Below are positions 5,317 to 12,189 of a DNA stretch of 18,374 bases, piece after piece. The translations under genes and the position numbers were made by a program. Positions within the stretch are counted from its first letter, which is position 1, and each line of letters begins with the position of its first letter. Location of the stretch: NCBI GenBank assembly GCA_900542305.1, contig UQMU01000039.1:1-18374 (forward strand). The letters run 5' to 3'. Under the pieces are notes generated by a model. The model saw only the letters and a list, made by a program, of their open reading frames with translations, was not told where the DNA came from and did no database searches. The stretch comes from an uncultured Collinsella sp. GTDB lineage: Bacteria; Actinomycetota; Coriobacteriia; Coriobacteriales; Coriobacteriaceae.

Positions 5317-7098
5317 TTACTCGTTGAGTAGCCTTACGGCTTCGGCGGCCATGTTCTCGACCGTCATGCCGTTCTGCGCGAGCAGCTCGTTGGGGTCGTA
5401 GCGGTCGGGGAAGCCCTTGGCGATGCCAAAGGTGCGCGTGCGCACAGGCGTGCAGGCCAAGTAGCACGCGACACGCTCGCCCCACCCACCGTCTAAGATG
5501 CCGTCCTCGAGGGTGACGACAACGCGATGCTCGGCGGCAAGGCTGTCGAGAAACTTGCGGTCAAGCTCGGTTGCAAAGCGCGGGTTGACGAGCGTGGCCT
5601 CGATGCCGTACTCGGCAGCCAAGCGGTTTGCCACGTGCTCGCCCAGTTCAAAGAAGTCGCCAAGCGCAAGCACGGCTACATCGCGGCCCTGACGCGCGAC
5701 GTTGTAGCGCACGACGCTGTAATCGGCGCCCTCGGCGGGCGCCAGATCGGGACGGCTTACCAGGCCGATGCCCGGTACGCGGATTGCCACGGGATGCTCG
5801 CGGTGGTCGAGCGACCAGCTCAGCATGGACAGGTATTCTTCCATGCAGGCCGGTGCCAGGTAGCGCATGTTGGGAAGTCCGCCCAGCATGGAAATATCAA
5901 AGAACGAGAGGTGCGTCTCGGACGTTGTGCCAAAGACCGAAGCGCCAAACACCAGGATGGTTGCGGGGGCGTCGTTGAGGCACAGGTCGTGCCACAGTTC
6001 ATCGTAGGCGCGCTGCAAAAACGTGCCGTATGCGCCAAAGACCGGCTTGGCGCCGGCGCTGGCGAGCGCGGTGGCAAAGGTGACGGCGTGCTCTTCGGCA
6101 ATGCCCACGTCGACAAACTGCTTGCCTGCCACGGCGCGAAGCTCGGGCGTAAAGCCCATGATATAGGGCGTGGCAGCCGTGATGGCGACAACCTGCGGGT
6201 CGTTCGCGATAGCGGCGTTGAGTGCCTCGCTCGTAATATCGGCATAGGTGCGCGGCGCGGGCTCGCTCGGGTGGCCCGGGCAAAGTTTGCGACCGGTTGC
6301 CATATCGAAGGGCCCCACATGATGCCAGTGCTCGGGGTCGCTCTGGGCCGGCTCAAAGCCCTTGCCCTTGGCGGTGGAGACGTGCAGCACGATGGGATGA
6401 TCGATATCGCGCAGCTCCTGCAGCGTATCGACCAGCGCTTGGACATCGTTACCGGCGTCCAGGTAGCGATAGCCGAGCCCCAGCGCGCGGAAAACGTTGC
6501 GCTCGCAGGTGCCGTTGCTGGCGCGCAGCTCGGCCAGATTGCGATACAGACCACCGTGGTTTTCGGCAATGGACTGGTCGTTATCGTTGACGATAATGAT
6601 CAAGTTGCTGTCGAGATCGGCGGCATTGTTAAAGCCCTCAAACGCCAGACCGCCCGAAAGCGAGCCGTCGCCAATAACGGTAATGACGTTATACGTGTCA
6701 CCCGCCAGGTCGCGCGCGTGGGCAAGACCGCAGCCCAAGCTCACCGAGGTCGAGGTGTGACCCATGGCAAACAGGTCATGCTCGGACTCGTCGGGATTGG
6801 CAAAGCCAGAGGCCTCGCCATAACGCTCCGGATCGATATAGGTGTACGCGCGCCCGGTCAGCGCTTTGTGTGCGTAGGTCTGGTGCGACACGTCGAAGAC
6901 AATTTTGTCGGTGGGGGAGTTAAACACGCGGTGGAGCGCGACCGTGAGCTCAACGACGCCCAGGTTGGGGGCAACGTGTCCGCCGACAGCGGCGGAGCTT
7001 TCGAGGATGGCGTGGCGAATCTCGTCGCAGAGCTGCGGGAGCTCGGCGCGATTAAGAGCCTTGACGTCCTCGGGCGTTGTCGTTTGCGTAAGCAGCAT
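5317..7098 (-). CDS. DXS-family thiamine-diphosphate synthase, atypical acceptor site
   Basis: A 593-aa enzyme (DXS is usually about 620) aligning along its length with 1-deoxy-D-xylulose-5-phosphate synthase, which joins pyruvate and glyceraldehyde 3-phosphate for isoprenoid and thiamine synthesis. Seen: GGHVAPNLGVVELTVALH (His41), AMGHTSTS (His114), ThDP motif GDGSLSGG...NN...NDND (143-173), GIAEEHAVTFA (Glu335) and TFLQRAYDE (Arg363). In an ungapped comparison with recalled E. coli DXS, Arg420, Asp427 and Arg478 correspond to Gly385, Thr392 and Gly443, while His431 is kept (His396). Since Arg420 and Arg478 bind the acceptor phosphate in DXS, this copy may use another acceptor. The start matches the family N-terminus (TPEDVKALNRAEL). 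It stands alone with its own terminator and no isoprenoid genes nearby. Confidence 0.82.
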   Translation of the reverse strand: MLLTQTTTPEDVKALNRAELPQLCDEIRHAILESSAAVGGHVAPNLGVVELTVALHRVFNSPTDKIVFDVSHQTYAHKALTGRAYTYIDPERYGEASGFANPDESEHDLFAMGHTSTSVSLGCGLAHARDLAGDTYNVITVIGDGSLSGGLAFEGFNNAADLDSNLIIIVNDNDQSIAENHGGLYRNLAELRASNGTCERNVFRALGLGYRYLDAGNDVQALVDTLQELRDIDHPIVLHVSTAKGKGFEPAQSDPEHWHHVGPFDMATGRKLCPGHPSEPAPRTYADITSEALNAAIANDPQVVAITAATPYIMGFTPELRAVAGKQFVDVGIAEEHAVTFATALASAGAKPVFGAYGTFLQRAYDELWHDLCLNDAPATILVFGASVFGTTSETHLSFFDISMLGGLPNMRYLAPACMEEYLSMLSWSLDHREHPVAIRVPGIGLVSRPDLAPAEGADYSVVRYNVARQGRDVAVLALGDFFELGEHVANRLAAEYGIEATLVNPRFATELDRKFLDSLAAEHRVVVTLEDGILDGGWGERVACYLACTPVRTRTFGIAKGFPDRYDPNELLAQNGMTVENMAAEAVRLLNE

Positions 7099-7123
7099 CG
7101 TTGTGGGTTACTCCATGCGAATC

Positions 7124-7137
7124 GAGCGCCGGCGCTC
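7124..7137. repeat. 14-bp perfect palindrome upstream of the DXS-like gene
   Basis: GAGCGCCGGCGCTC lies 26 nt before the minus-strand start at 7098, probably in its leader. It could be an operator or a hairpin in the mRNA. Confidence 0.4.
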
Positions 7138-7222
7138 CCTCGGCCGGCACAATTGCACAGAACAGTCTCGCACATTTTGGCGTTTGATATGTGACGGCGG
7201 CGCGGTAATTCGCCAACTGGCG

Positions 7223-7240
7223 GGGCAAAACGTTTTGTCC
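7223..7240. promoter_or_regulatory. Operator-like palindrome in the divergent intergenic region
   Basis: CAAAACGTTTTG is a perfect 12-bp palindrome flanked by GGG on one side and TCC on the other. It sits between the divergent DXS-like and HD genes, where a shared regulator could act. No regulator is identifiable. Confidence 0.4.
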
Positions 7241-7326
7241 GATGCCATACTGGTAGATTCGATGATGTTTTTATTCAATGCGTGCAGGCCGTGGCTTGCC
7301 GCCGTGAGCCGCTGGAAGGAGGCAGC

Positions 7327-7863
7327 ATGTCTGATGCCGTTCGTGCCGAGAAAATCGCGCACGAGGTCGACTATGCCGCCCACCAGCTGGCCCAGGCGGG
7401 CCGCTTGGACCTGACGCACGAGTTTATCCAGCATGGCGACGTGACGGTCTATGCACATGTGACTTCGGTAGCGCGGGCGAGCCTGTCCTTTGCCGAGCGC
7501 TTGGGCCGTGTTGGCATTTCGGTCGACCGTGCCTCGCTGCTGCGCGGAGCCTTGTTACACGATTACTTTCTCTACGATTGGCATGACCCCGATCCGAGCC
7601 ATCGACTGCACGGATTTCGGCATCCATTTTTTGCCCTGGCACGTGCCGAAGAGGATTTTGAGCTGACGCCGCGCGAACGGAATATTATCGCGCGACATAT
7701 GTTTCCGCTGGTGCCAGTGCCGCCGACGTGTCGCGAGGCATGGATTGTGTGCCTGGCTGATAAGTGGTGCGCACTGTGCGAGACGGTCGCCGGCCGTCTG
7801 CCGCGCAAGGACGAGGCTGACGATGGCATGAGTAAAGCATCGAGCGAAAAGAGGAGAGGGTAG
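7327..7863 (+). CDS. HD-domain metal-dependent phosphohydrolase
   Basis: A 178-aa cytoplasmic HD-superfamily protein. The metal-ligand pattern H...HD...H...D is visible: His44 (YAHVTSVA), His78-Asp79 (LLRGALLHDYFLYDWH), His124 (IIARHMFPL) and Asp145 (LADKWCAL). The frame is open from 7282, but the ATG at 7327 has an ideal ribosome site (GGAGG 5 nt upstream) and gives the natural start, MSDAVRAEK. Its stop is 3 nt before the next gene's GTG, so the two are probably translated together. Members of this group pair with a PF06541 membrane protein in other anaerobes (recalled, not checked). The substrate is unknown; nucleotide or phospholipid-head phosphate hydrolysis is possible. Confidence 0.85.
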   Translation: MSDAVRAEKIAHEVDYAAHQLAQAGRLDLTHEFIQHGDVTVYAHVTSVARASLSFAERLGRVGISVDRASLLRGALLHDYFLYDWHDPDPSHRLHGFRHPFFALARAEEDFELTPRERNIIARHMFPLVPVPPTCREAWIVCLADKWCALCETVAGRLPRKDEADDGMSKASSEKRRG

Positions 7864-7866
7864 ACG

Positions 7867-8886
7867 GTGGAAACCGCGATTGATATGGCGTTTGGCGGCG
7901 CGACGCTTGCCGCCTGTCCACTCTCGGCACTGGTACTCTCGTTTGCCTTTTACGGGTTTTTCGGCTGGGCATGGGAGTCGACAGTATGCGCCATGCTTAA
8001 CCAAGGACGCTTCGCCAACAGCGGATTCTTGCTGGGGCCGTGTTGTCCTATCTATGGTGTGGGCGGCATAGCCTGCTGGCTTTTGCTGCGCGGGATTCCG
8101 GATGCCTCGGGCCAGTTTGTCGCGGCGGCGCTTGTATGCAGCGTAATCGAGTACAGTGTGGGCCTCCTATTGGAAAAGACAACAGGCGCTCACTTTTGGG
8201 ATTACTCGCACCTGCCGTTTAATTTGCATGGACGCATCTGTCTGTACTGGGCCTGCGCGTTTGGCCTGGGTGCGCTGTGCATTTGCCGTTTAGTGGAGCC
8301 GGCATTGCTGGGGCTGCTTGGCCATCTGCCGGTGCTGATTGTGCGGCTGGCGGCCTTTATCGTCGCGGTCGCGATGATGGTCGATGCGGTGTGCTCTTTG
8401 GCCAGCTGGCGCCGTTTGTCCGATCAGCTGGAGCGTGTGCGCGCCGACCTTGCCGACCGCATCAACGAGTCGCTTGCCGACGCGTCTGACTCCATGCTCG
8501 AACGTATTCCCGATTCGGCGATCGACTCGGTGGCGCAGACGCATATCCGCAGCCGTGCCGTTAACGCGTGGCTGGCCGAGCTGGGCGACGCGACGCTCGA
8601 TGCCCTGCGCGAGAAGGCTTCGATGCCGACGTTTATCTCGGATGGTGCTCGCGGCCTGGCGCTCGCTGCCCGCCGCGTGGCCGATGCCGCGCCGAGCATG
8701 CCGCGTCCGTCGCTCAGCCGTCGCCTTGCCGGTAAGCGCATGAGCCGTCCGGTACCGAGCGTGTCACTCAGTCGTCGTGACCTGCGCTTCTTCAATGCCT
8801 TCCCGCGTCTGCGCATCAATCGCTACGAAGGCATCATCCGAGCTACCGATCTCCGCGACCGAGCCCGCGAGCTGTTTCGGCGCTAA
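7867..8886 (+). CDS. PF06541-type integral membrane protein (annotated as putative ABC transporter permease)
   Basis: A 339-aa protein of the CmpB-like PF06541 family. The hallmark sequence is FYGFFGWAWESTV (28-40), then FANSGFLLGPCCPIYGVG (49-66), EKTTGAHFWDYS (103-114) and FNLHGRICLYW (118-128). Hydrophobic segments lie at about 17-35, 62-76, 83-102, 124-141 and 153-178. A long charged tail (180-339, rich in Arg, Asp and Ser) is cytoplasmic and unlike a transporter permease. The GTG start is supported by AGAGGAGAGG just upstream; the ATG at 7885 is the alternative. The database name is weakly founded, and no ABC ATPase is adjacent. Its coupled partner is the HD phosphohydrolase. Confidence 0.85.
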   Translation: METAIDMAFGGATLAACPLSALVLSFAFYGFFGWAWESTVCAMLNQGRFANSGFLLGPCCPIYGVGGIACWLLLRGIPDASGQFVAAALVCSVIEYSVGLLLEKTTGAHFWDYSHLPFNLHGRICLYWACAFGLGALCICRLVEPALLGLLGHLPVLIVRLAAFIVAVAMMVDAVCSLASWRRLSDQLERVRADLADRINESLADASDSMLERIPDSAIDSVAQTHIRSRAVNAWLAELGDATLDALREKASMPTFISDGARGLALAARRVADAAPSMPRPSLSRRLAGKRMSRPVPSVSLSRRDLRFFNAFPRLRINRYEGIIRATDLRDRARELFRR

Positions 8887-8917
8887 GAGCTGGAGTCGTA
8901 GAGGCGCCTTGCAAGTG

Positions 8918-9061
8918 CGTGTTTCCTAGGAAAGTCACCTTATCACTCTGCCCAATCGTGATTCCCCTAGGGAAAACACGCTACTGCCGCCGCCGGCTGT
9001 GATTCCCTTAGGGAAAACACGCTAAAGAGCTCCTAGCCGTGTTTCCCCTAGGGGAATCACG
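8918..9061. repeat. Array of four palindromes at 41-bp period
   Basis: Four imperfect palindromes resemble CGTGATTCCCCTAGGGAAAC plus ACG: 8918-8938 (21 nt), 8957-8980, 8998-9021 and 9038-9061 (24 nt each). All centre on CCTAGG or CTTAGG. Copies 2 and 3 share one orientation; copy 4, and apparently copy 1, are reversed. Gaps are 18, 17 and 16 nt, so centres are 40-41 bp apart, close to four helical turns. The array lies between the PF06541 gene and amt. The rest of this 429-bp gap (8887-8917 and 9062-9315) shows no gene and no convincing promoter. Confidence 0.85.
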
Positions 9062-9315
9062 GTCGAATCTGATGCGGAGTCTGCCTTGGGACTGCCTTGC
9101 CTCTGCATATAGCTGATTTGAAATGCGGGCATAGATGGCCTCTTGATTTATGCGTTTCCCCTTCGTTTCGCGTCCGTTGCCGCGCCGTTTCCAAGATTGC
9201 GATGCCGTTTCCATTCGACAACGCAGCGTTTAACAACGCCGTATCTGGTCTACACCAGTTGCCCCTCGGCCGCATTATGGGCGCCGACAACGTTCATGCG
9301 ACTAAGGGGGAGCGA

Positions 9316-10593
9316 ATGTACGATACGGGATCGACAACGTTTATGCTCATCTGCACCATGCTCGTGTTTTTAATGACACCGGGCCTGGCGTTTTTCTATG
9401 GTGGCCTGTCCAGGCGCAAAAATGTCATCAACACCATGTTTATGTGCTTTGGCGCCATTGGCCTGGTTGGCGTGCTGTGGATTGTTGCCGGCTGGTCGCT
9501 GGCCTACGGCGGCGACGGTTCCAGCCCGTTTATTGGAGGCCTTGACCAGCTGCTGTGCCTGCCGGTGCTCAACCAGGTGCTGCAGGCGGCCGAGGGCGAT
9601 GCTGCGGACGGTGCCGTCTACCCTCAAATCATCAACATCGCCTTCCAGATGGCATTTGCCATGATCACGGCTGCTATCGTCACGGGCAGCCTGGCCGGCC
9701 GCGTTAAGTTTGGTGCCATGATGGCCTTCCTGGGCATTTGGCTGCTCGTGGTCTATGCGCCGCTTGCCCACATGGTTTGGGGCGGCGAGGGCTCCTTTAT
9801 CGGCGATATCATCGGCGCGCTCGACTTTGCCGGCGGCGACGTAGTGCACATTTCGTCCGGTCTTACGGGCCTGATTCTCTGCTTAATGCTCGGCCGTCGT
9901 CGCGGCTTTGGCATGGTGAGCTACCGTCCGCATAACGTGCCGTTTGTGGCGCTGGGCGCCGGCCTGCTTTGGTTTGGCTGGTTTGGCTTTAACGGCGGCA
10001 GCGAGTTTAAGGCCGACGCCGTGGCGGCGCTCGCCATCCTCAACACCGTGACGGCCAGCGCGGCGGGCATGGTCTCGTGGCTTGCCGTCGAGCGCGTGTA
10101 CACCGGTCGCCCCACGCTGGTGGGTGCCAGCACCGGTCTGGTTGCGGGCCTTGTGGTGGTCACGCCGGGCGCGGGCTTTGTCGAGCCGTGGGCAGCGCTG
10201 GTTATGGGCCTGGTCGTATCGCCTGTCTGCTACCTGGCCATCAGCCATCTTAAGACCAGGTTTGGCTACGACGATGCGCTCGACGCGTTCGGTTGTCACG
10301 GTATCGGCGGCATCTTGGGCGGCGTGCTCACGGGCCTGTTCTGCGTGCCGGAGCTTTCGTGGACCGGTAAGGGTGGCCTGTTCTACACGGGCGACGTGTC
10401 GCTGCTCGTCTCGCAGATTTTGGGCATTGTGGTGACGGTCGTTATTGTGCTGGTGCTCGACTTGGTGATCGCGGCGGTAGTCAAGGCACTGTTCCATGGC
10501 AGCCTGCGCGTGGACGAGGCCGACGAGGCGTTGGGCCTGGATGCGAGTCAGCACGGCGAGAGCGCGTATCCCTCGTTCTCCGGACTCGATTAG
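9316..10593 (+). CDS. amt: Ammonium transporter (Amt family)
   Basis: A 425-aa inner-membrane ammonium channel that forms trimers and supplies nitrogen when ammonium is scarce. Typical segments: TPGLAFFYGGLSRRKN (21-36), VYAPLAHMVWGG (146-157), LDFAGGDVVHISSG with Asp170 and pore His178, WFGWFGFNGGS (219-229) and DAFGCHGIGGILGG with second pore His328. About eleven membrane helices fit the length. The frame is open from 9097, but the ATG at 9316 has GGGGGAG 5 nt upstream and gives the usual Amt N-terminus, so the longer reading is rejected. It is followed by a PII gene, the classic amt-glnK pairing, in which PII plugs the channel when nitrogen is plentiful. Confidence 0.96.
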   Translation: MYDTGSTTFMLICTMLVFLMTPGLAFFYGGLSRRKNVINTMFMCFGAIGLVGVLWIVAGWSLAYGGDGSSPFIGGLDQLLCLPVLNQVLQAAEGDAADGAVYPQIINIAFQMAFAMITAAIVTGSLAGRVKFGAMMAFLGIWLLVVYAPLAHMVWGGEGSFIGDIIGALDFAGGDVVHISSGLTGLILCLMLGRRRGFGMVSYRPHNVPFVALGAGLLWFGWFGFNGGSEFKADAVAALAILNTVTASAAGMVSWLAVERVYTGRPTLVGASTGLVAGLVVVTPGAGFVEPWAALVMGLVVSPVCYLAISHLKTRFGYDDALDAFGCHGIGGILGGVLTGLFCVPELSWTGKGGLFYTGDVSLLVSQILGIVVTVVIVLVLDLVIAAVVKALFHGSLRVDEADEALGLDASQHGESAYPSFSGLD

Positions 10594-10595
10594 CA

Positions 10596-10703
10596 GCACG
10601 GCTTTCCCAGGCACCCGACCTTGCCCCTCAAACCGTCGCTTGCGTACCGAAGTACGCAGCGCTCCTATTTCGGGGCAATCTCGGGCACCTGGAAAACCCG
10701 TGC
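10596..10703. repeat. 108-bp long inverted repeat / structured element between amt and glnB
   Basis: Outer arms of about 32 nt (GCACGGCTTTCCCAGGCACC... and ...GGCACCTGGAAAACCCGTGC) pair with a few mismatches. A central perfect 7-bp stem, TGCGTAC/GTACGCA, has a CGAA loop. On the minus strand the loop reads UUCG closed by C-G, the extra-stable tetraloop, so if transcribed it more likely works as minus-strand RNA. It starts 3 nt after the amt stop and could also end amt transcription or attenuate glnB. Confidence 0.75.
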
Positions 10704-10749
10704 CATGTGAAGGACAATCAATTTCTTTTATTAAAGAGAGGAATTCACT

Positions 10750-11088
10750 ATGAAGAAGATTACGGCAATCGTTCGTGCCGAGAAGCTTGAGGTTCTTAAA
10801 GACGCGCTGTTTGCTGCCGATGTTCGCGGCATGACGATTGATCAGGTGCAGGGCTGCGGCGCGCAGCATGGCTGGAAGGAATATGTGCGCGGCAACGAAC
10901 TGCTCGTCAACACGATTCCTAAGGTACAGTTCACCCTCATTTGCGCCGACGAGCATGTCGACGGCATTGTCGACATCATCTGCAACGCCGCTCGCACCGG
11001 TGCCGTTGGAGACGGCAAGATTTGGGTCGAACCGGTCGAGGAAGTTATCCGCATCCGCACCGGCGAACACGGTCCCGCCGCGGTGTAG
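10750..11088 (+). CDS. glnB: PII nitrogen regulatory protein (GlnB/GlnK family)
   Basis: A 112-aa PII signalling protein, normal family length, which senses 2-oxoglutarate and ATP/ADP and binds Amt or nitrogen enzymes. Seen: MKKITAIVRAEKLEVLKDAL at the N-terminus, T-loop KEYVRGNELLVNTIPK (43-58), and the C-terminal signature TGAVGDGKIWVEPVEEVIRIRTGE (83-106). At the usual uridylylation site, Tyr51, there is Leu51, and Asn49 where cyanobacteria have the phosphorylated Ser. Covalent modification at these sites is therefore excluded, leaving ligand-driven control. GAGAGG lies 9-10 nt before the ATG. The gene follows amt across a structured 156-nt gap. Assignment as glnK rather than glnB rests on context only. 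Confidence 0.95.
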   Translation: MKKITAIVRAEKLEVLKDALFAADVRGMTIDQVQGCGAQHGWKEYVRGNELLVNTIPKVQFTLICADEHVDGIVDIICNAARTGAVGDGKIWVEPVEEVIRIRTGEHGPAAV

Positions 11089-11103
11089 GACAATCTTTCG
11101 CCT

Positions 11104-11134
11104 GACGGGCGTGCCCCTCTTGGGGCGCGTCCGT
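11104..11134 (+). terminator. Intrinsic terminator after glnB
   Basis: ACGGGCGTGCCCC pairs with GGGGCGCGTCCGT (two mismatches) around a TCTT loop, followed by TCTCGTCT. It is positioned 15 nt after the glnB stop. Confidence 0.6.
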
Positions 11135-11147
11135 TCTCGTCTACAAT
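11120..11147 (+). promoter_or_regulatory. Candidate promoter of the HAD phosphatase gene
   Basis: TTGGGG (11120-11125), a 16-nt spacer and TACAAT (11142-11147) lie 28 nt before the HAD start, overlapping the preceding terminator. The -10 is good; the -35 is partial. Confidence 0.45.
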
Positions 11148-11175
11148 ATCGTGCAGACGAAGGAGAGACGCGCCC

Positions 11176-12033
11176 ATGATCAAGATGTTCGCGAGTGACT
11201 TAGACGGAACGCTACTGAACGCCCTGCACGAGGCAGATGGGACCATCCGCCGCGCCATTCGTGAGCTAACCGAGGCTGGTCTGCATGTGGTTCCCGCGAC
11301 CGGACGCTCGACGCTGCCGATCGGCGAGCATGGCTTTACGGGCCTGGCGCTTGACGCCTGCTGCTCTAACGGCTCCATCGTGCGTGACAGTCATGGTGAG
11401 GTGCTCAAGACCTGGACCATCGATCCGCAGGTCACCGAGGAGTTGCTCAAGGAGTTTCCGGATATCTGCTTTGATTGCTCCACGCCCGACGGCATGTTCT
11501 CGAGTGGTTCGTTCGAGATGCATCAGGCGGGCTTTAAAAAGGACAGCCCCATCAAGCGTATTGTGATGCGCGGCATGCGTGCACGTGGCGGGTATCACGA
11601 GGAGCAGTATTTCGATCAGTCGATCGGCGATATCTTGCGTCACGATGTATGCAAGATCAACTGCCGCGTGACCTCGCCCGAGCTGGAGCGCGACCTTAAG
11701 GCGTATTTGGCCGAGCGCTCGGACCGTGTGGTCAACGCGCCGTTCGATCCGGTGATGTTTGAGATTACGGACGTGGCGTGCAACAAGGGTGAGAGCGTGG
11801 CCTGGCTGGCGGGCTACTACGGTATTGCCGAGGACGAGGTCGCGGTTTACGGCGACGGCGGCAACGACATTGCCATGCTCAAGCGTTTCCGCCACAGCTA
11901 CGCGACCAAAAACGCAAGCGATGCAGCCAAGGCCGCCGCGAGCGCGACCATCGGCAGCTGCATGGTCCACGCCGTCCCCAAACACATGCTCGCCACCATG
12001 CGCAAGCAAAACTCCCGCACCGTCATCGAATAA
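11176..12033 (+). CDS. Cof-type HAD-superfamily phosphatase
   Basis: A 285-aa cytoplasmic phosphatase of the HAD IIB (Cof/YidA) group, usually hydrolysing sugar phosphates or related metabolites. Motif I is DLDGTLL with nucleophile Asp8 and acid/base Asp10; motif II is ATGRST (Thr42); motif III is Lys204 in CNKGESVAWL; motif IV is YGDGGNDIAML (Asp227, Asn230, Asp231). The cap domain lies between about 85 and 190 as expected for type IIB. A ribosome site AAGGAG stands 9 nt before the ATG. The gene appears monocistronic, with its own candidate promoter, and a REP-like hairpin right after its stop may end the transcript. The substrate is not predictable. Confidence 0.9.
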   Translation: MIKMFASDLDGTLLNALHEADGTIRRAIRELTEAGLHVVPATGRSTLPIGEHGFTGLALDACCSNGSIVRDSHGEVLKTWTIDPQVTEELLKEFPDICFDCSTPDGMFSSGSFEMHQAGFKKDSPIKRIVMRGMRARGGYHEEQYFDQSIGDILRHDVCKINCRVTSPELERDLKAYLAERSDRVVNAPFDPVMFEITDVACNKGESVAWLAGYYGIAEDEVAVYGDGGNDIAMLKRFRHSYATKNASDAAKAAASATIGSCMVHAVPKHMLATMRKQNSRTVIE

Positions 12034-12062
12034 TGTGACAAAGGGACAGCCCCTTTGTCACA
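12034..12062. repeat. REP-like hairpin with GGGACAG core, copy 3
   Basis: A 12-bp perfect arm pair (TGTGACAAAGGG / CCCTTTGTCACA) has loop ACAGC, starting at the first base after the HAD stop codon. It bounds the left side of the putative toxin-antitoxin cassette and may double as a terminator. Confidence 0.75.
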
Positions 12063-12077
12063 GGTGACGCCGGTCTC

Positions 12078-12125
12078 TTGAAATACGAACAAACATTCGC
12101 ATATCTAACTGCGCTTTGATAGAAT
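12078..12125 (+). promoter_or_regulatory. Candidate toxin promoter region with LexA/SOS-box-like site
   Basis: CGAACAAACATTCG (12086-12099) matches the Gram-positive/actinobacterial LexA box CGAACNNNNGTTYG except for one position (ATTCG instead of GTTCG). Possible promoters around it are TTGAAA-18-TATCTA (12078-12107, box in the spacer) or TTCGCA-18-TAGAAT (12096-12125, box over the -35). Which is real cannot be decided here. Confidence 0.4.
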
Positions 12126-12154
12126 TGATACTGTTGGCGGCAGTTCCATGTGCC

Positions 12155-12189
12155 GGGCAGCGCCCTCCATTTGATGGGAGGTGATGCCC
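12155..12189 (+). promoter_or_regulatory. mRNA hairpin sequestering the toxin ribosome binding site
   Basis: GGGCA (12155-12159) pairs with TGCCC (12185-12189), and CCTCC (12164-12168) with GGAGG (12177-12181), the Shine-Dalgarno itself. The start codon follows immediately at 12190. Such occlusion is common in type I toxin mRNAs, where it delays translation. Confidence 0.6.

Noticed and set aside
5527..7194. 555-codon open frame antisense to the DXS-like gene
   Set aside because: A composition shadow of a GC-rich gene: low-complexity Arg/Gly/Ala/Val content and no recognisable motif or ribosome site.
7282..7326. Earlier start for the HD protein
   Set aside because: No ribosome site at 7282, whereas 7327 follows GGAGG at good spacing.
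8918..9061. Short CRISPR array of four repeats
   Set aside because: Repeats are palindromic, vary in sequence and orientation, and spacers of 16-18 nt are too short.
9097..9315. N-terminal extension of the ammonium transporter from the ATG at 9097
   Set aside because: The added 73 residues lack Amt-like sequence, and the ATG at 9316 has a strong ribosome site and the family's normal N-terminus.
9883..11070. 395-codon minus-strand frame spanning amt and glnB
   Set aside because: It crosses two well-identified genes and the inverted repeat between them, with shadow-type composition.
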